Of a stretch of 64,000 bases of DNA, positions 22,262-30,457 are shown in pieces. This DNA is from Liriodendron chinense. Its lineage: Eukaryota; Streptophyta; Magnoliopsida; Magnoliales; Magnoliaceae. A program made the position numbers and the translations under genes. How positions within the stretch are numbered: position 1 is the first letter of the stretch; every line of letters begins with the position of its first letter. Location: contig PVNU02000923.1 of the NCBI GenBank assembly GCA_003013855.2, positions 62,001-126,000 of the forward strand. Reading direction: 5' to 3'. Below the pieces are notes generated by a model that made no database searches, was not told the origin of the DNA, and saw nothing but the letters and a program-made list of their open reading frames with translations.

Positions 22262-22279
22262 CTGATAGTGTGGGTAGCA

Positions 22280-22546
22280 ATCAAATACGCACAATCAGAG
22301 TAAGAAATCGAGTTAGAAAGAGTGAGTGCACAATCAGAGAGAGAGAGAGAGTTGTCCAATTCGACTAGCTGATTAGGGTTCATTGTCTTGCAGAAAAGAA
22401 AGGAAAGGAAGAAGAGAAAGGAAGGGAAGAAAAGAAGAAGGAGAAAGAAAGAGGAAGAGGAGAAGAACAAGGAAGGAGAATCGTGGCCGAGTGACACCAA
22501 GCTGAGTCCAGGCTGATTTTGGGTTTAGTCAGCAACACCACACTAG
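22280..22546 (+). other. Putative purine-rich 5' UTR exon
   Basis: GA-rich leader (GAGAGAGAGAGA at about 22338, then AAGGAAGGGAAG-type repeats) ending in CACACTAG followed by GTAATCTTTC, a plausible splice donor at 22547. There is no long plus-strand open frame, so it could be untranslated. The nearest downstream gene with an acceptor directly before its start codon is the F-box gene at 27237. The link needs transcript evidence. Confidence 0.35.
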
Positions 22547-22988
22547 GTAATCTTTCTCTCCAATTTTTTTATAATTTAAACTTTAGATTTTGCACTCCTT
22601 CGGATGTAGTGACTTGATGAGTTGACTCACTGAGTCAAGGTTAATTTGCGCCAAATCAAGTGGGCGATCTTCCTACTTTCTAAGTTCTTATGAATTAGAA
22701 TATTTTTCTTGAATTTTTATTGCTTTTATTCCAGCCCTTTTTCAAAATTTTTACCCAAATCATGCTTCCTACTTTATGTGAGGGTTAAAAGCGACTGAAT
22801 CCCTTGGTTCCATAACAGAGAAGACGCCCATGTTTAGGCATAGGACTCAAAATTCATCCTCTTATGTTATTCTGGTTTGGCCCACCTGAGTCACCAATTA
22901 TCTTGATTTTTAGTCCTTCGGCCAAATGGTTACGTGGATTTCATATAATCACAATTTCATAAGCTAGTGGATTGTTGGCAGCACCCGG

Positions 22989-23450
22989 TGTCATGACATG
23001 GCCCAAGCTTTGTAGGACCCATCATGATGTATATGTTTTATCCACACTGTCAATCCATTTTACCAGCTCATTTAGGACATGAGCCCAAAGATGATGTAGA
23101 TTTAAAGCTTAAGTGGACCATAAAACAAATGGAGATTGAACAACCACCATTGAAAACTTCTTAGGAGCCGCAGGAGCTTTGAACCAAGCTTATATTTGTG
23201 GTTTCCCTTCATCCAAGTTTGTTTGACTTTATGAACAAGTTGGATGGCAACTAAAACATCAGTTTGGGCCTCAAGAAGATTTTAAGTGTGGCCATTCGAT
23301 CCCCATTGTTTTCTATGGTGTGTTCCACTTGAGCTTTGCATCACAATAATTTTTCTTAACATGCCCTAAACTGAGCTGTAAAAAATGGATGGACAGAATG
23401 GATAACACACATACATCACAATGGCCCTGAGCTTGGGCCATGTCCTGACA
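22989..23450. mobile_element. Long-TIR element (462 bp)
   Basis: Termini TGTCATGACATGGCCCAAGC and the reverse complement beginning TGTCAGGACATGGCCCAAGC. Inverted similarity continues for about 90 bp through TGATGTATATGTTTTATCC and CCATTTTACCAGCTC. The long TIR suggests a Mutator-like non-autonomous element, but no target duplication is visible. Copy 2 has exactly the same length. Confidence 0.7.
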
Positions 23451-24143
23451 CATGATAGCTCCATGGCGAGTGATGCAATTGACTTTCAACCAATCAAAAT
23501 ATTATGTATATGAAATCCACTCCACCCGATAGATGTGTTATCCTATGTCAGGCCAACAACCAAAAATTCAGGTTGACATATGATTCAGATGAGCTACACC
23601 AAAGAAGACAGTTATGATTGACGAGAGATATCTACTATAGATTTTTTTACGGAGTTACTATGATGATTACATGAAATTCACTCGAACCATTAGATGAAAA
23701 AATAAAAAGACCCATAGCCCAAAAGTCAGGACAATATGTGAGGTTTGGATGCCTTGAATATAAGGTATTTTTGGCTCGTCTAATGACCATAGTGGGGTGT
23801 GTGCACGTGGGATGGGTTGGATGCCACACAAAACTTTCCGACATTTGTGTTTTCCGTTCATCCAGGTCTTTGTGAGCTTTAGACCCATGATTTTATGTGG
23901 GTAGACACTAAAGCAAAACAGTTTGGAATGTAGGCATCCATTGTACACCTTTTCCATGTAGTCATGTCGACTGGGCCTGATTATTTATTTATTTATTTAT
24001 CTATACTTAAATATTGTGATTGGTAAATACAAAGCTCAAGTGGACCACACCATGATGTCCACTGTTCCCACAGTGACAAAGAGGTGGATGAATGAACATC
24101 CTGCGAAAGTCTTTGGCAGGCGCAACATGCGCCCATGAGGTGT

Positions 24144-24479
24144 GAGCCCGGACTCACCCAAGATGGTGCCCCCTCGCCGTGGGGTCAACCTTGATGTATG
24201 TATTCTGTATCCACGCCGTCCATTCATTTTTTTTTCATATCATTCCATTCTATTATCTCCAAAATGAAACAAATCCAATAATCAGGTGGACCATACCATA
24301 GGAAACATTGGTGACTGATTAGTAATGAGCCACAAAAGTTCTGGATCAAGCTGATAATTGGATCTGCTGGATAATGCCCTAGAATGACCTGGTAAAAAAG
24401 AGTGGACAGAGTGGATACATAATACATACATCTAGGTGGGCCCCACGGTAAGGGGCACCATCTTGGTGAGGCCAGGGTC
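24144..24479. mobile_element. Long-TIR element (336 bp)
   Basis: Ends pair over roughly 85 bp: GAGCCCGGACTCACCCAAG with the reverse-complement right end GACCCTGGCCTCACCAAG, then GATGGTGCCCC, CGTGGGG and GATGTATGTATT on both sides. No transposase and no clear target duplication. Confidence 0.65.
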
Positions 24480-24500
24480 TAACCTAACCCGATCACACAG

Positions 24501-24503
<3 letters not shown>

Positions 24504-24547
<44 letters not shown>
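24504..24547. repeat. TA dinucleotide microsatellite
   Basis: Uninterrupted AT/TA run of about 44 bp lying between two long-TIR elements. The copy 2 run is about 54 bp. Confidence 0.95.
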
Positions 24548-24549
<2 letters not shown>

Positions 24550-24570
24550 GAAATGATACTATTAGGTCAA

Positions 24571-25046
24571 GGTCGAGCTGTGCGGGCCCACTGTGACGTT
24601 TATCGTACATCAACCCCATCAGTCTGATGCACCATTTCATGTGGGGGGAAGAGCATAAAAATCAGTTCAATCCATAACTTAGGTGGGCCACACCATAGAC
24701 AACAATGTAGAGTGGTTACTCTCCCATTGAAACCATTATGATCATTTATAGGGCCCACTTAGATGTGGTTCGGAAATCCAGACCATTCATCATGTGTCTC
24801 CCACTTGGGTGAGCAGTTCCAGAAAGTTTCAGCCGCATCCATAACTCAGGTAGCCCCTGATAAGTGATTTTAGATATTAAGTGAGTTTAGATATTTTAGG
24901 CATGATTTCACACTGTTTCAGATGGTATAGCCCGCTAGAGGTTTGGATTTGTCTGATTTTTGGGTTATCCTAGCCTATAGGGGACCCACGAAATGCACGG
25001 TGTGGATGTCCAATATACATCACGGTGGGGCCCACACAGCTCGACC
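24571..25046. mobile_element. Long-TIR element (476 bp)
   Basis: Left end GGTCGAGCTGTGCGGGCCCA and right end with the complement of GGTCGAGCTGTGTGGGCCCC. Inverted similarity extends about 60 bp. The interior carries GGTGGGCCACACCATAGAC, shared with the other TIR repeats in the window. Confidence 0.7.
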
Positions 25047-25958
25047 TCATGGAACTTCCCATACGGTTGAAGAGGAGAAATAGGAAGCTTTTTATTTTTT
25101 TTCGTGGACTGCCAATTACAACTGTCAGACGATGGAAAAAAAATCTGATAATCTTTACGAGGCCACCAGCGTTTCCTAGACGGCCATTAGCCCTTGTTCT
25201 ACCCTTGTTCTACCCCAATAGCTCTCTAACCTTTTTTTGTATGGAGTAAGAAATTATAATATCCTAAGCAGTGTCCTTCTTGTGAGCCTGTCACATCCAC
25301 TTCTTCCATCAGGTGCAGCCTCTCATGTTTACCATACATGCAGAAAATCATCCTAAGGATTTTCAATGGTGGCCGTTCAATCTCTACTATTTTCCATGGT
25401 GTGGTCCACTTGAGCTTTGGATTGTAATAATATTCACACGTCTTAATAATATTCACACGTCTTAAACTGAGCTGGCAAAATGGATGGACGGCATGGATAA
25501 AATGCATACACCACAGTGGCCCCAAGGTTGGGCCATGTCGTGAGACCTGACATCCCTGTGGTCAGTGATGCAATCCGCTTCTGAAAATCTCGTCGAGGGG
25601 AACACCATGGATTTTTAGTGGGGCCAATGTGATGTGTACGTGAAATCAACTCACACCATTAGGTGCCTAATTGTACATTAGGTCCACATTCAAAAGTTTA
25701 AATTGACCTGTGATCCAGATGAGCCACACCAAAGGGAACAGTTATGAGACAGACATCTATTGTAGATTTTTTATGGAGCTAATCTACTCGAAGAATTGGA
25801 TGAAAAAAAAAAATACATTAGGCATTAAAGTTAGGACAATATGTGATTCAGGTGGGCCACATTGATAAAGGGAAACAATTTGGAGGGTGGGGCCCTGTAT
25901 ACTGTTTTGAATTGTATATTCCACCTAAATCATAAAAGAGTGATATTTGAGGGACAGC

Positions 25959-26428
25959 TTAGTGGGTGTTACCCCCACCGTGTGGCCCACATGGATCATA
26001 TTTTGTGTATCGTCCACCTGCTTCTCCGGACCATTTTAGGTTGGGGTTCCAAAAATTATGTAGATCCAAATCTCAGGTGGACCATACCACTGGGAACAGT
26101 GGTGATTGAGTGCCCCACCATTAAAAACTCCAAAGACCCAATCATAAGGTTTTAGTAATGTTTATTTTCAATCCAACCTCTTGAAAATGTCAAGAAGATT
26201 TGGATGAAGTGGAAATATAAATATCAGCTTGATCCAAAACTTTTTTCGCCCATAAAAAGTTTTTAATGGTCATTAATCACTGTTTCTAGCGGTATGGTCC
26301 ACCTGAGATTTGGATTACCTTAGGGTTTGGTATCATGTCCTAAAATGATATCTAAAAACAGATGGATGGCATGGATATATAAAAAATACATCAAAATGGC
26401 CCTGTACGGTTAGGGTAACACCCACTAA
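25959..26428. mobile_element. TIR element (470 bp), same family as 21702-22166
   Basis: Begins TTAGTGGGTGTTACCC and ends GGGTAACACCCACTAA. Shares with the promoter-proximal member GGACCATACCACTGG, GTGGTGATTGAGTGCCCCAC and AAAGTTTTTAATGG. The bases just outside are also partly inverted (ACAGC and GTTGT), so the ends may lie slightly further out. Confidence 0.75.
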
Positions 26429-27236
26429 GTTGTTCCTAGGGTATCAGCTAAGCCGCTCTCGATATTTACCTAAGCGTAAAATTAAGTAGTGATCATATTA
26501 GATTTTGAAAACACATCAAGTTAGGACCATATGGAATTTGGTTTTCGGTTATGCGTGAGTTCTTATAGGGGTAAATTCGACTTTTCACTGTTGTCCATAC
26601 AATCATAATTTTTGGTCCTATGTAGTATGTGTATGACATCAAACATGTCTAACATATGCACCCTACCATGATGATCCCATGGACCAAAAATCTTTCTAAT
26701 TGAATCACAAAATGGGCTGCATGTGAGGTTTGAATGCCTTTAATATAAGGTATTTTTGGCTCATCTGATCACCATGGTGGGGTGTGCACGTGGGATGGAC
26801 CGGATGTCATACAACTACCACGTGGGCCCACAATCCTCGACTTTATCCCTTTTGTAAAGAATAAATAATGATTGACGGCATTTTAGTATTCTTTACCTCT
26901 CACAAAGCACGTTATGGAAATTTAGATTAGAGGTATTTGATATTTTTAATATTAATTATCTTTTTATTTCAATTTTAGGTAACAAGAAAATTATACTTCT
27001 AGTTTCAATTTTAAATTCCTGAAGTGTCGTGAGGCTGATTTAGTAGTATATGCTAAAGCTCGATTGGATTTGAGCTGTACTATTAATTTACTTTGCTCTC
27101 CATTACTTTTGTAATGGAAGTGTAATCTTTTCCATAGTCACTTCATCTAATTTCATGTTTTATTTCATTTTTTTTTTGCAGCTTTAAGGAAACAGAGTTG
27201 CATAATCTTGAGTGAGTAATATTGAGAAGGAAATAC

Positions 27237-28439
27237 ATGGCTGACTGGTCCCAACTTCGAAGTGAACTGTTACGTACAATTGCTGAATTTCTAACTGCCA
27301 ATAGGGATTATCTGGCATTTCGTGCCACCTGCAAGTCATGGCGATCAGCCATAGAGGAAGTGCCTCTCCATTACCCTTACCAGCTACCACTGTTAATGCT
27401 TCCCTATGACAAAAAAACCAAGGCCTACAATGCCTTTAGTCTCTCTGATAACAAGATATTTTACTTGAAGTTATCAGAGGCACATAGTCTAAGGTACTGT
27501 GGTTCTTCCAATGGTTGGCTGGCTATAGTAGATAAGAACCCTGCCATTCGTTTATTGAATCCATTTACCAAAGTGCAGATCGAACTTCCTCCCATAACAA
27601 CGTTTTCAGAAATATTAGGGTTTGACAAATCCAGAGTGGGTGCGGAGTACACTGTCCAGTGTATAATAAATGGTGAGGTTTCTACCTCAGACTCGGAATG
27701 GATAAGAAACTTCTTTATCAAGAAGGCTGTGGTATCCTCAGATCCTACCTCGAACCCCAACTATGTTGCTATGGCCATTCATGGAAAGCGTAAAAAATTG
27801 GCTTTCTGTAGACATGGGTCCAAGGAGTGGACCATAATTGAAAAGAGATGGTTTCCTTATCATGACATAGTGCATTATAAAGAACATTTCTATGTGGTAG
27901 ATTGTAATGGAAGAGTTGAAATTTGCAATATTGATGGTCCTCCGGATGTGGTGGAGGTCATGCCATTAATAAACTTCTTCTATAGTTCTGCGTTTATGTA
28001 TTTAGTGGAATCATTTGGTGAGTTGTTACATATTGTTAGATATGTTAAAGTCAAAGATGAAGATGAAGATGAAGATGAAGGTGGTTGGATATATTATACA
28101 GTTAGATTTGAAGTTTTTAAGTTGGACATAAGTAGGGGGGAGAGGGTTGAGGTGAAAACCATTGGTGACTGTATGCTGTTCTTAGGCCAAAACCACTCAT
28201 TATCTCTATCTGCTTGCGATTTTCCTGGCTTCAAAAGGAATTGTATTTACTTTACCGATGACCTAACGACGTGGCATAGGGCTGGTGTACGAGGGGGTCA
28301 TGATTTAGGCGTGTTCAACTTGGAGGATAATAGCATCACATCGTTGCCATATCGTTCAAGCAATGATTTGGGATTGATTTGGCCTCTGCCCATATGGTTG
28401 CACACATCTTATCGTTGTAATGAGTCGTTGGAAGAATAA
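27237..28439 (+). CDS. F-box protein with DUF295 (KIB1-4 beta-propeller) domain, copy 1
   Basis: Intact 400-residue single-exon gene. Start chosen at ATG 27237 (TACATGGCT), as the open frame upstream has only a TTG. An F-box-like region spans about residues 4-41 (RSELLRTIAEFL, then FRATCKSWRSAI). The DUF295 domain follows, with SSNGWLAIVD at 90-99, RLLNPFTKVQIELPP at 105-119, GDCMLFLGQNHS at 310-321 and GVFNLEDNSI at 358-367. An acidic run DEDEDEDE at 274-281 comes from a GATGAA repeat. Family knowledge: such proteins are substrate adaptors of SCF ubiquitin ligases binding SKP1 through the F-box; substrates are unknown here. A splice acceptor at 27181 suggests a 5' UTR intron. AATAAG at 28500 may serve polyadenylation. 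It differs from copy 2 by V42M, N65S and S251T. Confidence 0.9.
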   Translation: MADWSQLRSELLRTIAEFLTANRDYLAFRATCKSWRSAIEEVPLHYPYQLPLLMLPYDKKTKAYNAFSLSDNKIFYLKLSEAHSLRYCGSSNGWLAIVDKNPAIRLLNPFTKVQIELPPITTFSEILGFDKSRVGAEYTVQCIINGEVSTSDSEWIRNFFIKKAVVSSDPTSNPNYVAMAIHGKRKKLAFCRHGSKEWTIIEKRWFPYHDIVHYKEHFYVVDCNGRVEICNIDGPPDVVEVMPLINFFYSSAFMYLVESFGELLHIVRYVKVKDEDEDEDEGGWIYYTVRFEVFKLDISRGERVEVKTIGDCMLFLGQNHSLSLSACDFPGFKRNCIYFTDDLTTWHRAGVRGGHDLGVFNLEDNSITSLPYRSSNDLGLIWPLPIWLHTSYRCNESLEE

Positions 28440-28798
28440 CTGCATTTAATGTTTTTTGATGTTTACTTCTTATTTGTGAATTGAGGACTGCTTGCATTCA
28501 ATAAGAGATTGAAGAAAACTTGAAGTTTGCCGTAATGTCTGTGTATTTAGAAATTTAGATTTTCTTTTTCTTACTAGGTTTTATGAAGTTAACATACAAG
28601 AGTTTGTTTGACTCCACTCTGAACTTAGCTTGCCTTGCTTTATATTGATCACCAAGGAGGCCAGTGTAATATTCACTTCAAGCGTGCCCCATGACAGAAC
28701 AATTAGGATGAAGACACTGACAATTAAAAAGCTTCCAAATTGTGTGTGGGGCTAACCATGTTTTTTTGTTTTTGTGTGTGTGTGCGCGTGTGGGGCCT

Positions 28799-28831
<33 letters not shown>

Positions 28832-29206
28832 TTTTTTTTATTTATTATTATGTGCCGTCAGTAGATGCTCTCAGCTCAGATGAATGGATAGCCCAAAAAT
28901 CAGGTCATTCCAAAAAGGGGCGTACATTATTTGTGGTGGTTTCCATGCGGATGTAGAACGGAAGTAATAGAGGCTTAACAAAAAATCAGGAGGAGATCAA
29001 CAGCACACAGAAGATGACCCCATGTTTATGTGATATCCACCTGACCACCAGGTGCATGACCCCATTCTAGGCTCATGGCTGAAAAATTAGCCCAAACCAT
29101 GATTCAGGTGGACCACATGATTGGAATCATAGTACTGCACAACGCTCATTCTCCAAAATAGTTTTACTTGGTGTGGCTGACATTAATCATGGATAGGTCT
29201 GATTGT
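28440..29206. other. 3' flank of the F-box gene
   Basis: 3' UTR-like AT-rich sequence to about 28600, then non-genic DNA. A run of 31 C residues lies at 28801-28831 (5 in copy 2). From about 29020 to 29206 the sequence again resembles the TIR repeats (CAGGTGGACCACATGATTGG). No gene seen. Confidence 0.6.
28801..28831. repeat. Poly-C run of 31 bases
   Basis: Preceded by GGGGCCTA and followed by a T-run. The matching site in copy 2 (62351-62355) has five C residues. It is either a strongly expanded homopolymer or an assembly or basecalling artefact. Confidence 0.9.
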
Positions 29207-29218
29207 GTGCCCTAGGCT

Positions 29219-29365
29219 TTTTTTTTGTTAGTCATGCAACGCACCCACCCTGTTAGCTGCGCAACCCACCTAATGGTGGGGTTAGTGTCTCATTAGCATT
29301 TCGAACCTGAGGCTTGCTGTTGAAACGCCTAGGCATCTTCCAGCTGGGCTAGTAGGCAAGACGCA
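29219..29365 (-). mobile_element. tRNA-derived SINE with 12-bp target duplication
   Basis: On the minus strand: box A-like TAGCCCAGCTGGAAG, box B-like GGTTCGAAATGC, then ACTAACCCCACCATTAGG and a terminal poly(A) seen as a T-run at 29219. Flanks GTGCCCTAGGCT (29207-29218) and GTGTCCTAGGCT (29366-29377) match at 11 of 12 bases, defining a target-site duplication. It is inserted into an older TIR-type repeat. Confidence 0.85.
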
Positions 29366-29377
29366 GTGTCCTAGGCT

Positions 29378-29954
29378 CACAGGTGAAGTGGGTTCCATAT
29401 GATGATCATGTGGGCCTCGTAAAAATTTAGAGTTGACGTCTCTGTCCAAATGGTTTCCTTTGCCTGCCCGTCCACTGAATCAAAAGTTAGCCTGATTTTC
29501 TGGCCTTGGGCTTATTTGGGATTACACTTACATTGTAGGGTGAAAACACAAATAACATCTTGATCCAAAACTTCTGGCCCTAAGAAGTTCTCCATGATAA
29601 GCTTTCAATTCCCACTGTTTCCCGCAGTGTGGTCCACTTGAGTTTTATACAATCGGCTACCTGCCTTTTGAGATATGAACAGAAAACCATGACAGCCATC
29701 CGTAATTGACTATTGTTTTCAGTGACTTACACCTTTGCATGGTCTGCCAAAATGACAGTCATGCCCCTAAGGGCCTGTTTGGATACTTTTCAATAAGTAA
29801 ATTTTTTTAACTAACATAATTTAATAAATTACTTTTTAACTTAGTTTGGTAAGTATCATCATAAAAGTAACTTATGTGATGAAAGTCACCTTTGTACATA
29901 TTTTGCTTTTCAACTTTCAACATCTCTCTCCATATCAAAGGAGACCAGTGGGCA
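29378..29954. other. TIR-repeat remnant and a half TIR element, no gene
   Basis: To about 29690 the sequence carries the TIR-repeat phrases TCTTGATCCAAAACTTCTGG and CAGTGTGGTCCACTTGAG. At 29769 a GGGCCTGTTTGGATAC terminus typical of common plant TIR elements appears, but no matching opposite end follows before the minisatellite, so it is truncated. Confidence 0.5.
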
Positions 29955-30457
29955 GACCGCATTAAAGGTGGGGCCCTCCAATGGACAACCCACATTAAAG
30001 GTGGGCCATATGGATGACCCATATCAAGGTGAGCCCACATAATGGATTCTCTGCGTCAAAGGTAGCCCCTAATAATGAATGACCCACATTCAAAGTGAGC
30101 CCGGGATGATGGGCAACCCACATTAAAGGTGGGGCCCACATGATGGATGGTTCAATATCAAAGATGGGCTCCACATAAGGGGTGGTGGATGTTGAAGGTG
30201 GCTCCGCATGATGGACAATAACATTGAAGGTGGACCTCACATCGTGGATGACCCATATCAAGGTGGGCCCCACATAATGGACAATCCACATCAAAGGTCG
30301 GCCCTTAATGATGAATGGCCCACATCCAAATTGGGCCCAGCATGATGGATGGCCCACATCAAAGGTGGGCTCCACATGATCAACGGTTCACATCAAGGTG
30401 GGCTCCACATGATGGGTGATGGATATTAAAGGTGGGGCCCACATGATGGACAATTTA
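29955..30457. repeat. Minisatellite, unit about 30-33 bp
   Basis: About 15 imperfect units of the form AAGGTGGGCCCCACATGATGG followed by a variable GACCCACATC part. Unit phrases match the TIR repeats of the window, so the array probably grew from one of them. Minus-strand frames rich in Pro, His and Trp are repeat artefacts. It ends abruptly in a gypsy reverse transcriptase fragment. Confidence 0.9.

Larger units (their letters stand above)
22547..27181 (+). other. Possible 4.6-kb leader intron, or intergenic DNA, filled with TIR repeats
   Basis: Starts with the donor-like GTAATC and ends with a T-run and TTTTTTTTGCAG acceptor at 27181, 55 bases before the F-box ATG. It contains TIR elements at 22989, 24144, 24571 and 25959, a TA run, a 19-bp tandem duplication at 25425-25462, and a dispersed direct repeat pair (23739-23830 and 26714-26810, sharing AATATAAGGTATTTTTGGCTC). 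No coding exon was recognised in it. Confidence 0.4.

Noticed and set aside
22222..22500. Minus-strand Phe/Ser/Leu-rich frame that could suggest a membrane protein
   Set aside because: It is the complement of the purine-rich leader-like tract; the composition alone explains it.
27222..27236. Start of the F-box protein 15 bases upstream
   Set aside because: That codon is TTG; the first ATG of the frame at 27237 has a better context.
27461..27760. 99-codon minus-strand frame opposite the F-box gene
   Set aside because: Shadow of the real CDS; no domain and identical in both copies only because the CDS is.
29995..30375. 126-codon minus-strand frame rich in Pro, His and Trp, and its counterpart at 63526-63825
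   Set aside because: It lies entirely in the minisatellite; unit lengths near a multiple of three keep the frame open by chance.
29955..30457. Possible CRISPR-like array
   Set aside because: Units are imperfect and contiguous, without unique spacers, in plant nuclear DNA; it is a minisatellite.
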